Positions 56,368 through 64,000 of a stretch of 64,000 bases of DNA are shown here, one piece after another. Position 1 is the stretch's first letter, and the number at the start of each line of letters is the position of its first letter. This DNA comes from Longimicrobiaceae bacterium (lineage in GTDB: Bacteria; Gemmatimonadota; Gemmatimonadetes; Longimicrobiales; Longimicrobiaceae), in contig JASLAX010000158.1 in assembly GCA_030146875.1 (NCBI GenBank), positions 49,793 to 113,792 of the forward strand, given 5' to 3'. The position numbers were made by a program, and so were the translations under genes. The notes under the pieces are model-generated. The model saw only the letters and a program-made list of their open reading frames with translations. It made no database searches and was not told the origin of the DNA.

Positions 56368-57078
56368 CTACGCGCGGTTCCCGAGCAAGCCCAGGTCGCG
56401 CGAATGCAGCGGCCGCCCCGCGCCGAGCAGGTCCACGATCCGCTCCGTCCCCGGCTGGAGCCGGAGCGCCACCGCCCGCATCCCCAGCAGCAGGTTCACG
56501 GTGACGAGCGTCCCGGGGACTTCCGTACGGTGCAGCATGGAGGCGAGCTGCTCGCGCGTCCCCTCGCGGAAGTTCTTCGCAACCACGACGAGCGCGTCCG
56601 GCATCTCCTCGGTCGCCGCGCGCACCGCCTCGGCCGCGGGGCCGCCGACCGCGAAGGAGACCTCGGGATAGGCCAGGACGATGCCCTCGCGGCCGCCGTG
56701 GCGGAAGCGCACCGCCTCCTCGGGGCCCACGGTGGAGACGCGGGCCTCGCCGGTGAGGTCCTGCAGCACGCGCTGGATGCGGGCGCGGAACTCCTCCGCC
56801 GCGGCCGGGCCGCGGATGGAGAGCGCGCGGAGGGACTCCGCGAAGTAGCGGTCGGGGTCGAAGTGGCGGTACACCGGCAGCAGGCGGCGCGCCGTGGCCG
56901 CGTCCACCCAGCCCGTCTCCGCCAGCGCCTCGGCCAGCGCGTCGCCGGCCAGGTGGGGGGAGTGGCAGGCCACCGCGCGCAGCGCGTGCTCCATGCGAGC
57001 GGCCTCGTCCCCGTCGCCGGCGGCGGGAACGTGGGGTTGGGGGACCAGCACCTTCGCCAGGTTGCCGAACCAGATCAT
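56368..57078 (-). CDS. Hypothetical soluble protein
   Basis: The 236-residue protein is not recognised. It has a helical N-terminal half (MEHALRAVACHSPHLAGDAL) and a beta-containing C-terminal half (DALVVVAKNFREGTREQLAS, VPGTLVTVNLLLGMRAVALR). It ends RPLHSRDLGLLGNRA. ATG 57078 has GGAAGAGG upstream. There is no signal or membrane segment. Confidence 0.6.
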   Translation of the reverse strand: MIWFGNLAKVLVPQPHVPAAGDGDEAARMEHALRAVACHSPHLAGDALAEALAETGWVDAATARRLLPVYRHFDPDRYFAESLRALSIRGPAAAEEFRARIQRVLQDLTGEARVSTVGPEEAVRFRHGGREGIVLAYPEVSFAVGGPAAEAVRAATEEMPDALVVVAKNFREGTREQLASMLHRTEVPGTLVTVNLLLGMRAVALRLQPGTERIVDLLGAGRPLHSRDLGLLGNRA

Positions 57079-57173
57079 CGCGCCTCTTCCGCTGCTCGAT
57101 TCGTACGGTGTTCCGCTGGAGGATCGCACCGGGGGGCCGTTCCGGTCAAGGACGCGCCCGGGACGCCGCGGCC

Positions 57174-57201
57174 TTGACACCCCCCCGGCGCGCCGCATCT
57201 T
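57174..57201 (+). promoter_or_regulatory. Promoter of the 57243 lipoprotein gene (predicted)
   Basis: TTGACA (57174-57179) is a perfect -35 consensus. CATCTT (57196-57201) after 16 bp is a weak -10. The pair sits about 42 bp before the GTG start. Confidence 0.45.
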
Positions 57202-57242
57202 GGTACACCCGACCCCGCCCCAACGCCGACCCCGGAGATCCC

Positions 57243-57812
57243 GTGCACCGCTCGCTCTCGCTGGCCGCCGGAGCCCTGCTCCTCCTCTCCGCCTGCAAGG
57301 TGGAGAGGACCCCCGACACGTACCTCTCCGACCGCAGGCCGGCGCGCGTGGAGGAGGAGCAGGCGCGGGCGGAGCTGCGCACGCGCGTGGGGGCGTTCCG
57401 CGAGGCGCTGAACCGCGGCGACGCCGACGCGGCGGTGGCGGCGCTCTCTCCCACGGCGACCGCGGTGGTGTACGGGGCGGAGGACGCGCCGGGCGCGGCG
57501 GACACCGGCCCGGCCGCGCTGGCGGCGGCCGTGCGGCAGATGGCGGTGGGGCGCGAGGGGGCCACGCGGACGCCCGACCTGCAGGTGGAGGTGGGGCTCC
57601 CCGCCGGGCTGGGGTGGTTCACCACCCACCTGGACGTGCTTCCCGGCGACGCGGCCGAGCTCCCCGAGCGCATGCGCCTGAGCGGCGTGTTCCGCCGCCA
57701 GAAGGGTGCCTGGGGGCTGGTCCAGCTCCACCTGTCGCGGGCTACTCCCCCGCCGGCTCCCCCTGCCGCGACGAGTCCGGCTGCGGATTCAGCGAAGCGG
57801 GCAGACGGATGA
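57243..57812 (+). CDS. SnoaL/NTF2-like lipoprotein
   Basis: The 189-residue product has a lipoprotein signal (LAAGALLLLSACKVE, Cys18). A helical linker leads to an NTF2-type pattern FREALNRGDADAAVAALSPT, then an alpha-beta layer ending in MRLSGVFRRQKGAWGLVQLH. The C terminus is Pro/Ala-rich. GTG 57243 has GGAGA at good spacing. Its 3' end overlaps the convergent transglycosylase-like gene by 71 bases. Ligand unknown. Confidence 0.7.
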   Translation: MHRSLSLAAGALLLLSACKVERTPDTYLSDRRPARVEEEQARAELRTRVGAFREALNRGDADAAVAALSPTATAVVYGAEDAPGAADTGPAALAAAVRQMAVGREGATRTPDLQVEVGLPAGLGWFTTHLDVLPGDAAELPERMRLSGVFRRQKGAWGLVQLHLSRATPPPAPPAATSPAADSAKRADG

Positions 57813-58614
57813 GGACGGGCGCGTCCCGCCAGTTCGCGGGACGCGTCATGGGGGCGTGCTCCTCGCCCGGCTGGAAGCTCAGCGGCTCGCGCCGCGCCCC
57901 CTCGTACGCCTCCCGGTCGATCACCCCGCGCGCCAGCATGTGCCGCAGCACCTCGTTGCGGCGGGGCCCCACCGCGCCGGGGGTGGCGTCGGGGCGGCGC
58001 AGGCGCGGCGGGAGCAGCACGGCCGCCAGCGTGGCCGCCTCGCCGGGCGTCATCTCCTGCGGCGGCTTGCCGAAGTACTCCAGCGACGCGTGGTGGATGC
58101 CGTACACCGGCCACGTTCCCGACCGCCCCAGGTCGATGCGGTTCAGGTAGAGCTCCAGCAGGGCGCGGGTGGTCAGCCGCCGCTCCAGCAGCGGCGTCAG
58201 CGCCAGCTCGCGCGCCTCGCCCCGCACCGAGCCGTCGATGCGGTGCACCTGGCGCACCAGGTCGCCTGCGAGCCGGGGGCGGTCCCCCGGCCCCAGCTCC
58301 GGGCCCGAGTGGAACGAGCCGGTGTCCACCACCGCCAGGAACGCCTCCGGCACCCACCGCGGCAGCGACGCGATGGGCACCCAGTCGGGGCGCCGGCTGG
58401 CCTCGCGGCGCTGCGCCAGCAGCCCCGCGTCCAGCTCCCGGCCCATCCCGTACGCCGCCCCCCCCACGCCGGCGGCCAGCAGCACGGCCAGCGCGGCGAG
58501 CACCACCCACCCGGTGCGCTCGCCCGTCCTTCGCGTCTGCTCCGTCTGCTGCTTCGACCAGCGCCCCGCGCGCGGCGGAGCCCCCCCGAGCGGCTTTCCC
58601 TTCTTGGGCTTCAC
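57742..58614 (-). CDS. Degenerate GT51 transglycosylase-like membrane protein
   Basis: The 290-residue protein has a basic N terminus, one membrane helix (about 32-55) and a domain with GT51 order: WVPEAFLAVVDTGSFHSG, LTTRALLELYLNRIDLGRSG, GIHHASLEYFGKPPQEMTPGEA, LAAVLLPPRLRRPDA and a helix with VLRHMLARGVIDREAYEGAR. The catalytic Glu of the ED-F motif is replaced (VVDTGSF) and the GGSTI-QQ motif is absent. It is therefore probably not an active peptidoglycan polymerase, or it uses a divergent mechanism. GTG 58614 follows GGGGGAGG. No transpeptidase domain is attached. Confidence 0.75.
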   Translation of the reverse strand: MKPKKGKPLGGAPPRAGRWSKQQTEQTRRTGERTGWVVLAALAVLLAAGVGGAAYGMGRELDAGLLAQRREASRRPDWVPIASLPRWVPEAFLAVVDTGSFHSGPELGPGDRPRLAGDLVRQVHRIDGSVRGEARELALTPLLERRLTTRALLELYLNRIDLGRSGTWPVYGIHHASLEYFGKPPQEMTPGEAATLAAVLLPPRLRRPDATPGAVGPRRNEVLRHMLARGVIDREAYEGARREPLSFQPGEEHAPMTRPANWRDAPVLIRLPASLNPQPDSSRQGEPAGE

Positions 58615-58822
58615 GCCTCCCCCACGCTGAGCGGTCCGGCCCGTGTGCGGGCCCCTCCCATCACCCCGTCGCCCCCGCGGCGCCCGGGGCAAAAACTATT
58701 CCCCGCAACGCTCTCGCGCGAGTCCCGGGCCCCCGCGGCCGGTTGCGGAAGGGGGCCCCGCTCCGTTACCGTTCAGGCGCCGGGACGTACCGCCCGGCGG
58801 CACGGCACCCCCGCGGAGCACC

Positions 58823-60079
58823 ATGGAGCAGACGTACTTCCGCCGCGGCTTCGGCCTCAAGAAGGAGATCGAGCCGCTCATCCGGTCCGAGTACCACAGC
58901 GAGCTGGTGGAGCGCATCCGCTCGCGCGGCTACGTCGACACCTTCGGCGAGGGGGAGCGCGCCGTCACCGTGAAGCTGGCCGAGGAGTTCGGCTTCTGCT
59001 ACGGGGTGGACCGCGCCGTGGACTACGCGTACCAGACGCGGGCGCAGTTCCCCGACCGGCGCGTCTTCCTGCTGGGCGAGATCATCCACAACCCGCACGT
59101 GAACCGCCGCCTCACCGAGATGGGCATCGCCTTCCTGCGCCCCGGCGCCGACGGCGAGTTCGACCTCTCGGGCCTCACGCCGCAGGACGTGGTCATCCTT
59201 CCCGCCTTCGGCGCCACGGTGGCCGACTTCGCGCGGCTCCAGGCCATCGGCTGCGTGCTGGTGGACACCACCTGCGGCAGCGTGCTGAACGTGTGGAAGC
59301 GGGTGGACCAGTACGCCCGCGACGGCTTCACCTCGCTGGTGCACGGGAAGAGCCACCACGAGGAGACGCGCGCCACCGCCTCGCAGGCGCTCAAGTACCC
59401 CGGCGGGCAGTACGTCATCGTGCGCGACATGGCCGAGGCGCGGCTGCTGCTGGACTACGTGGAGGGCCTTCCCGGCGCCCCCACGCGCGAGGAGCTGCTG
59501 GAGCGCTTCCGGGGAAAGACGTCGCCCGGCTTCGACCCCGCGCTGCACCTGGAGCGCATCGGCGTGGCCAACCAGACGACCATGCTGTCGGGGGACTCGC
59601 TGGCGATCGCCGCCGAGGTGGGGAAGGCGCTGGAGCGGCGCCACGGGGGGGAGGGGTACGACCCGGCGGAGCGCTTCCGCTCCTTCGACACCATCTGCTC
59701 CGCCACGCAGGAGCGGCAGGACGCGGTGGTGAAGCTGGTGAGCGGACCCGAAGGCCCGCCCGACGTGATGCTGGTGATCGGGGGCTACAACTCCTCCAAC
59801 ACCAACCACCTGGCGGTGCTCTGCGCGCGCCACGCGGTGACCTTCCACGTGGCCGACGCCGCCTGCATCGACCCGGAGCGCGGCACCATCCGCTTCAAGC
59901 CCAACGGCGCCCCCGCCGACGCGGCCGAGGTGGAGGCCGAGGACTGGCTCCCCACGGGGCCGCTCACGGTGGGGCTCACGGCGGGGGCGTCCACCCCCAA
60001 CGTGAAGATCGGCGAGGCGGTGGAGCGGCTGCTCGCCACCCGCGGCATCGACCTGCGCGCCGCGCCCGCGGCCGCCTGA
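58823..60079 (+). CDS. ispH: 4-hydroxy-3-methylbut-2-enyl diphosphate reductase IspH
   Basis: The 418-residue iron-sulfur enzyme performs the last step of the methylerythritol phosphate pathway, giving IPP and DMAPP. The three cluster cysteines lie in FGFCYGVDRA (Cys59), VDTTCGSVLN (Cys151) and DTICSATQERQ (about Cys292). The length and the N-terminal RRGFGLKKEIEPLIRSEY match the longer cyanobacterial/plant-type IspH. ATG 58823 is chosen by the conserved start. It lies alone between two minus-strand genes. Confidence 0.92.
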   Translation: MEQTYFRRGFGLKKEIEPLIRSEYHSELVERIRSRGYVDTFGEGERAVTVKLAEEFGFCYGVDRAVDYAYQTRAQFPDRRVFLLGEIIHNPHVNRRLTEMGIAFLRPGADGEFDLSGLTPQDVVILPAFGATVADFARLQAIGCVLVDTTCGSVLNVWKRVDQYARDGFTSLVHGKSHHEETRATASQALKYPGGQYVIVRDMAEARLLLDYVEGLPGAPTREELLERFRGKTSPGFDPALHLERIGVANQTTMLSGDSLAIAAEVGKALERRHGGEGYDPAERFRSFDTICSATQERQDAVVKLVSGPEGPPDVMLVIGGYNSSNTNHLAVLCARHAVTFHVADAACIDPERGTIRFKPNGAPADAAEVEAEDWLPTGPLTVGLTAGASTPNVKIGEAVERLLATRGIDLRAAPAAA

Positions 60080-60083
60080 CCCC

Positions 60084-61703
60084 TCAGCCGGTGGCCGCGG
60101 CGCCGTAGTCGCCGGCGTCGGCGCACGCCGCACGGGCGTGGCGGGAGATCTCGGGGTAGATCCGCAGGAAGGCCGCGAAGACCACCGGGTCGAACGATCC
60201 CTCGTCCTCCTCCATCAGCCGCAGCGCCTCGTCGGGGGTGAGCGGGTCGCGGTAGCTGCGCGCGGTGGTCAGCGCGTCGAACACGTCCGCCAGGCGCAGG
60301 ATGCGCGCGGCCTGGGGAATCGCCTCCCCCGCCAGACCGTCCGGGTACCCCGCCCCGTCCCAGCGCTCGTGGTGCGACCGCACCATCGACCGCACGTCCC
60401 ACGGGAATGCCACCGCGGCCAGCATCTCGTCGCCCGCCACCGGGTGGCGCTCCATCAGCGCCCGCTCCTCCGCGGTCAGGCGCCCCGCCTTGTTCAGGAT
60501 CTCGGCCGGCACCTCCGTCTTCCCCACGTCGTGCAGGAAGGCGCCCATCCGGAACCACACCAGCTCCCACCCCGGAAGCCCCACCTCGGCCGCCAGGCGG
60601 CAGGCGTACTCGGCCACGCGGTCGCAGTGGCCGTGCGTGTAGCGGTCCTTGGCCTCGATCGACTCGCTCCAGAAGCGGACCAGCGACAGGAAGTCGGTCT
60701 CGAGCTGCGAGATCCGGCGGCCCACGTCGGCCTGGTCCTGCTTGGCCTGCAGCCCGCTGAACAGGCAGTGGGCGCGGTTCAGCGCCTCCAGCGCCTCGCC
60801 GTTGCGCTCCTGCGCGCGCAGCACCAGCGCCAGCTCGCGGTTCGCCTCGGCCTCCAGCAGCGGGTTGCGGCACTCGTCGGCCGCCTGGATCGCCTGCCGC
60901 AGGTGCGTCTCGGCCAGGTGGGGGCGCTGCGTCTCGCGGTAGATGATCCCGTAGAACTTCAGCGCCTCGGCCCGTCCGGCGCCGTCGTTCAGGCGGGAGG
61001 CGATCTCGAAGGCCTCGTCGCAGCTCGAGCGGGCGCGCTCCGCCTCGCCCCGCGCCAGGAACAGCTCCGCGCGGTTGATGTGGACGAACCCCGCCATCAC
61101 CACGTCGTTGAAGCGCTCGCAGAGGGCCAGCGCCGACTGGAAGTACGCGTCGGCCTCGCCCAGGCGGCGCAGGTCGACGTGCAGCATGCCCAGGTTGTTG
61201 TATGCCCGGGCGCACGCCTGCTCGTTGCGGGCGCGGCGCAGGTGGTCCAGGGCCGACAGGTACCGCGCCAGGGCCTGCTCCAGGTCGCCGCGGATGTTCG
61301 CGGTGATCCCCAGGTTCTGCTCGATCTCGCCGATGACGTTCTCGTGCCCGGCGCGGATCGCCGCCTCATGGGCGCGCAGGTAGGTGGCCTCGGCTCCCTC
61401 GATGTCGCCGTGCTCGTGCTTCAGGATCCCCAGGCCGTTCAGGGCGCGGGCGGCGTAGGTGTCGTCGTCGCGGTGGCCGGCTAGGTGCAGGACGAGCTCG
61501 AAGTGCTCCTCGGCCAGCTCCGCCTCGCCGGCCTGGCGGAAGCAGTGGCCCAGGCGCGTCACCACGTCCAGCAGGGCGGCCGCGTCCCCTCCCGTCCAGG
61601 CGGCGCGGTACGCGGCGTCGTAGAGCGCCACGGCGGCCGACCAGTTGCCCAGGCGCTCCTCGGCGACGGCCTCCTCGGCGAGACGGGCGGAATCGTGGTT
61701 CAT
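60084..61703 (-). CDS. TPR / HD-GYP phosphodiesterase candidate
   Basis: The 539-residue protein has about eight TPR-like repeats (for example ARALNGLGILKHEHGDIEGA, ARAYNNLGMLHVDLRRLGEA) over residues 1-320. A complete HD-GYP domain follows, with LHDVGK (390-395) and HHERWDGAGYPDGL (444-457). HD-GYP proteins hydrolyse c-di-GMP or related dinucleotides. The TPRs probably receive a protein signal. It could lower c-di-GMP and so affect the riboswitches at 46.7-47.0 kb, but that link is inference. It is convergent with ispH, stops 4 bp apart. Confidence 0.85.
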   Translation of the reverse strand: MNHDSARLAEEAVAEERLGNWSAAVALYDAAYRAAWTGGDAAALLDVVTRLGHCFRQAGEAELAEEHFELVLHLAGHRDDDTYAARALNGLGILKHEHGDIEGAEATYLRAHEAAIRAGHENVIGEIEQNLGITANIRGDLEQALARYLSALDHLRRARNEQACARAYNNLGMLHVDLRRLGEADAYFQSALALCERFNDVVMAGFVHINRAELFLARGEAERARSSCDEAFEIASRLNDGAGRAEALKFYGIIYRETQRPHLAETHLRQAIQAADECRNPLLEAEANRELALVLRAQERNGEALEALNRAHCLFSGLQAKQDQADVGRRISQLETDFLSLVRFWSESIEAKDRYTHGHCDRVAEYACRLAAEVGLPGWELVWFRMGAFLHDVGKTEVPAEILNKAGRLTAEERALMERHPVAGDEMLAAVAFPWDVRSMVRSHHERWDGAGYPDGLAGEAIPQAARILRLADVFDALTTARSYRDPLTPDEALRLMEEDEGSFDPVVFAAFLRIYPEISRHARAACADAGDYGAAATG

Positions 61704-61736
61704 GCGGCGAAGATGAGGGGACGTACGGCAAAGAGA

Positions 61737-61766
61737 AAGGGGCGCCCAAGCCGATGGGGGCCCCTT
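61737..61766 (-). terminator. Terminator after the 61798 lipoprotein gene
   Basis: An 11-bp stem with one mismatch (AAGGGGCGCCC / GGGGGCCCCTT) and loop AAGCCGAT lies 32 bp past the stop of the minus-strand gene at 61798. Confidence 0.55.
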
Positions 61767-61797
61767 CCGCTCTCTGCCGGCGGGTACGCCGGAAGGA

Positions 61798-62340
61798 CTA
61801 CGAGCCGGTCGCGGCGTAGCGGGAGAAGTGCCGAAGCCGGGTGGAGACGGTGTGGCCTTCCGCGTCGTAGACCGAGGGGAGCTCTTCGAGCACCTGGCCG
61901 GTCCGGTCGAGGTAGACGATCCCCACCTGTGAGGGCACCAGGCGGACGCCCGCCAGCGACAGGCGCAGGGTGGGCTCGTGTCCCTCGGGGAAGACGATCC
62001 CCTCGGGCCCCAGGTCCACCTCCACGAAGACGTGCGACGAGCGGCCGCGGATGGTGGTGGGGGCGCTCAGCGCGCCGGCGGGGAACTCGACCGAGTGGCC
62101 GCCCGCCAGGCGCAGGGTGCCGCCTTCCGGCCCGATGGTCGACGTGGTGACCGCCTCCGACTCCGCCCGGCTTCCGGTGGCCGCGTAGCGGCTCATGGCG
62201 GGGCCGTCGATGGGAAGGAGCTTGACCTCCGCCTCGGCCCGCGGCGACCGCGCACCCGCGGGCGTCTCCGAGCATGCCCCCACTCCCAGCAGCAGGGTCA
62301 GCGCGAGCGTCAGGGCTCCCCGCACGGGAAGCTTGGCCAT
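61798..62340 (-). CDS. Lipoprotein with ZU5-like domain and SRYAATGS repeat
   Basis: The 180-residue product has a lipoprotein signal (LALTLLLGVGACSE, Cys23). The mature part contains TSTIGPEGGTLRLAGGHSVE followed by FPAGALSAPTT, a ZU5-like beta motif also seen in the riboswitch-controlled lipoprotein at 45647. The octapeptide SRYAATGS occurs near residue 50 and again as the C-terminal end. A clear promoter with an overlapping palindrome lies upstream. Location is probably the outer membrane. Confidence 0.65.
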   Translation of the reverse strand: MAKLPVRGALTLALTLLLGVGACSETPAGARSPRAEAEVKLLPIDGPAMSRYAATGSRAESEAVTTSTIGPEGGTLRLAGGHSVEFPAGALSAPTTIRGRSSHVFVEVDLGPEGIVFPEGHEPTLRLSLAGVRLVPSQVGIVYLDRTGQVLEELPSVYDAEGHTVSTRLRHFSRYAATGS

Positions 62341-62431
62341 GGAAGGCCTCCGTCGGTGTAAGGGCTCAAGGTTGTCGCGGCACCCGGAAGAGCACCGCCA
62401 AACCAGCCGAGGGGTTGAGATCAGTGACTAC

Positions 62432-62460
62432 AGGATAAGCGTTATCGCGTCCCGAGTCAA
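62432..62460 (-). promoter_or_regulatory. Promoter with overlapping GATAAGCGTTATC palindrome
   Basis: On the minus strand TTGACT (62460-62455), a 17-bp spacer and TATCCT (62437-62432) form a good sigma-70-type promoter, about 90 bp before the lipoprotein start. GATAAGCGTTATC (62434-62446) is an inverted repeat of five bases around GCG that overlaps the -10 and spacer and is operator-like. Confidence 0.55.
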
Positions 62461-62497
62461 TGCTCTTCCCATCGGCGTGGCCCAATGGGGTCGTTCC

Positions 62498-62881
62498 TCA
62501 GTGGTGGTGCCGCTGCTCGCGGAGCATCACCCGGTAGTTGTGGTTCCAGCTCGCGATGATCGCGCCGGTCCCCGCGACGGTCAGGAACAGCCCCACCAGC
62601 GTGTACCCCGTGGATGCGCCGTCGCGCCCCACCTGGGCCCAGCTCGCCACGGCGAAGAAGGCGGTGACCGCCAGCACCAGCAGCACCACGCCGATCCCCA
62701 CCCCGATGGCGGTGAAGACCACGCGGCCCGTCTCGTCGCTCAGCTCCGGGATGGGCAGGTACATCCCGCCGCCGTGGTGCGAGGGCTCGGCGGGCTGCGC
62801 CGGGTGCTCCTCGCGCCACTGGCGGAAGCGGTCGCGGACGGTGGAGAAGGCGCGGTCGCCGTGCTCGGTGCGGCGGGTCAT
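62498..62881 (-). CDS. Small membrane protein
   Basis: The 127-residue product has a soluble His/Arg-rich N terminus (about 1-50) and two or three hydrophobic segments (FTAIGVGIGVVLLVLAVTAF, GYTLVGLFLTVAGTGAIIAS). It ends in a His-rich tail (REQRHHH). It lies directly downstream of the cytochrome c gene on the same strand (16-bp gap), suggesting a respiratory-chain accessory role. That role is inference. Confidence 0.6.
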   Translation of the reverse strand: MTRRTEHGDRAFSTVRDRFRQWREEHPAQPAEPSHHGGGMYLPIPELSDETGRVVFTAIGVGIGVVLLVLAVTAFFAVASWAQVGRDGASTGYTLVGLFLTVAGTGAIIASWNHNYRVMLREQRHHH

Positions 62882-62897
62882 GTCGTCCTCCGGCGGG

Positions 62898-63416
62898 TCA
62901 CGGGTGGCTCAGCGCGTACACGTAGGCGGCGATCTCGCGCACCTCGGCGTCGGAGAAGGCGCCGCCGCCCTTGGGCGGCATGGGCGCCGGGTACTGCCTG
63001 GGCTGCGCCACGCCGGCGTTGATGATCGTGGCGATCTCGCCGAAGTCGCCGCGGATGTGCAGCCACTCGGCGTCGTTCAGCGCCGGCGCGGTGGCCGTGC
63101 CGGTGCCGGAGGGGCCATGGCACGCCGCGCAGACGGTGCCGAACTTCTGCTGGCCCGCGTCCACCATCGCCTGGGTCGCCCCGGCGGGCAGGTTCCTGGC
63201 CACGATCTTCTGCGGCTGCCCGCTCCCGAACCCCGGGAGCACCGGGGGCGGCGGCGGGTTGCTGGGCGCCTGTATCTCCTCGCGCGTCCGGTGCGAGATC
63301 TTGTCGTATCCGCCCTCCGTCTGCGGCCTGCAGGCGGCGAGCGCCGCGGCCGCGAGCGGGACCAGCGCCAGCGCCCTCAGGGGCCCGCCGGTCCGCGCTG
63401 CCAGTGCCTCACGCAT
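62898..63416 (-). CDS. Lipoprotein mono-heme cytochrome c
   Basis: The 172-residue protein has a lipoprotein signal (LALVPLAAAALAACRPQ). A cytochrome c domain follows, with heme motif CAACH (about residues 96-100) and a likely axial Met in PAPMPPKGG. The Pro-rich stretch (NPPPPPVLPGF) is a linker. ATG 63416 is preceded by GAGGAG. Such proteins form part of alternative complex III or oxidase modules; the small membrane gene downstream is a probable partner. Confidence 0.8.
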   Translation of the reverse strand: MREALAARTGGPLRALALVPLAAAALAACRPQTEGGYDKISHRTREEIQAPSNPPPPPVLPGFGSGQPQKIVARNLPAGATQAMVDAGQQKFGTVCAACHGPSGTGTATAPALNDAEWLHIRGDFGEIATIINAGVAQPRQYPAPMPPKGGGAFSDAEVREIAAYVYALSHP

Positions 63417-63542
63417 GAAGTCGTCTCCTCGTGTGCCCCGGCGCCGTGGGGGCGCCGGTCCCAAGTCCCTCCGCGGGGAATTCGGGGACAAGAGAACGTC
63501 CGCGCCGGCCCTCCGCAAGGGTGCCGCCGCTCGTCCGGGGGG

Positions 63543-64000
63543 TCACGCGGGGGCGGTGGCACCCGCCTCGTCCGCGGCGCGGCGGGCGGCGCGCTTGAGC
63601 CGCTCCACCATGGCGTTCAGCCCCACCTCGCGCGTCTCCAGCCCGATCCTGCCCATCACCTGCCGCACGAAGTCGGGAGGGATGTCCAGCACCGTCTGCG
63701 GGGGCTGCCCGTTGAGCGCCTCGAAGAGCATGGCGAGCAGCGCGCGGATGGTGGGGGCGCCCTGCGGCACGTCGGCGTGGAAGTACATCTTCCCGTCCAC
63801 CACCTCGGGAAAGATGGAGACCGGCGTCTGGCACTCGTGCACGCGGTACTCCTCGCGGTCCAGCGCCGCGAAGCGCTCGGGCGGGGCGGGAAGGCGGTTG
63901 CTGTACTGCACCAGCGCCTGCCGCGTCAGGTCGGGCGACAGGGTGGCGAAGCGGCGGAGCAGGCGGTCGATCCCGGGGGGGACCCTGGGCTGGGGGGCGT
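63543..64000 (-). CDS. SufE-family protein (5' end outside window)
   Basis: The frame remains open to the window end. The readable part has the SufE pattern: LDREEYRVHECQTPVSIF with the conserved Cys (persulfide carrier), YFHADVPQGAPTIRALLAMLF, and the C-terminal VGLNAMVERLKRAA. SufE accepts sulfur from the SufS cysteine desulfurase and passes it to the scaffold for iron-sulfur cluster assembly. The partner genes would be upstream, beyond the window. GTG 63911 is only an internal possible start. Confidence 0.8.
   Translation of the reverse strand, partial: APQPRVPPGIDRLLRRFATLSPDLTRQALVQYSNRLPAPPERFAALDREEYRVHECQTPVSIFPEVVDGKMYFHADVPQGAPTIRALLAMLFEALNGQPPQTVLDIPPDFVRQVMGRIGLETREVGLNAMVERLKRAARRAADEAGATAPA

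Overview
The window is a very GC-rich bacterial chromosome segment (mostly well above 70% G+C by eye). Short intergenic gaps, GTG/TTG starts, many 4-base stop/start overlaps (ATGA/GTGA), many small lipoproteins and many large multidomain sensor kinases suggest a Gemmatimonadota genome of the Longimicrobium type. That assignment rests on gene style and recollection, not on a marker-gene search. There is no rRNA, tRNA, integrase, transposase or CRISPR array.

Layout. 1-6.2 kb: end of a small membrane gene, an unknown protein, a KaiC-like ATPase coupled to a histidine kinase (minus strand), two related ~100-residue unknown proteins and a TetR regulator. 6.2-12.9 kb: a signalling operon (CheB-CheR-PAS-kinase, a receiver with Glu in place of the phosphorylated Asp, a second KaiC-like ATPase, a GAF kinase). 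A pair of 16-bp operator-like sites lies between it and the TetR gene. 13-27.5 kb: mostly small lipoproteins, membrane and cell-envelope proteins, an SDR, a nitronate monooxygenase, DinB and SRPBCC proteins, a di-heme cytochrome c and an isochorismatase. 27.55-33.77 kb: a sharply lower-GC insert with one co-directional gene cluster: D12 adenine methyltransferase, calcineurin-like phosphoesterase, ORC/CDC6-like AAA ATPase, an unrecognised partner with a GYESR motif, and ThyX. This looks like a horizontally acquired defence or DNA-modification cassette and is the best candidate for an undescribed system. 34-39 kb: two TPR paralogues (one a GC chimera), a beta-trefoil lectin, a broken gene and a DUF1990 protein. 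39-47.5 kb: long-chain acyl-CoA ligase, zinc alcohol dehydrogenase, a decayed copy and an intact copy of an outer-membrane barrel gene, and a lipoprotein gene preceded by two tandem c-di-GMP-I (GEMM-I) riboswitches. 47-64 kb: bacilliredoxin, cobalamin adenosyltransferase, LD-carboxypeptidase, MFS exporter, shikimate kinase, a GyrA-like topoisomerase subunit, a degenerate transglycosylase, IspH, a TPR/HD-GYP protein, a lipoprotein, cytochrome c and a SufE-like protein running off the end.

How the parts fit. The left third is dominated by signal transduction built on KaiC-like ATPases and hybrid kinases. The c-di-GMP riboswitches (46.7-47.0 kb) and the HD-GYP phosphodiesterase candidate (60-61.7 kb) show that c-di-GMP controls surface proteins here. 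Several convergent gene pairs share perfect inverted-repeat terminators. Two families of dispersed intergenic repeats (CTCCGCGTCTCCGCGTCC-type and AGTCCGC-hairpin type) recur across the window.
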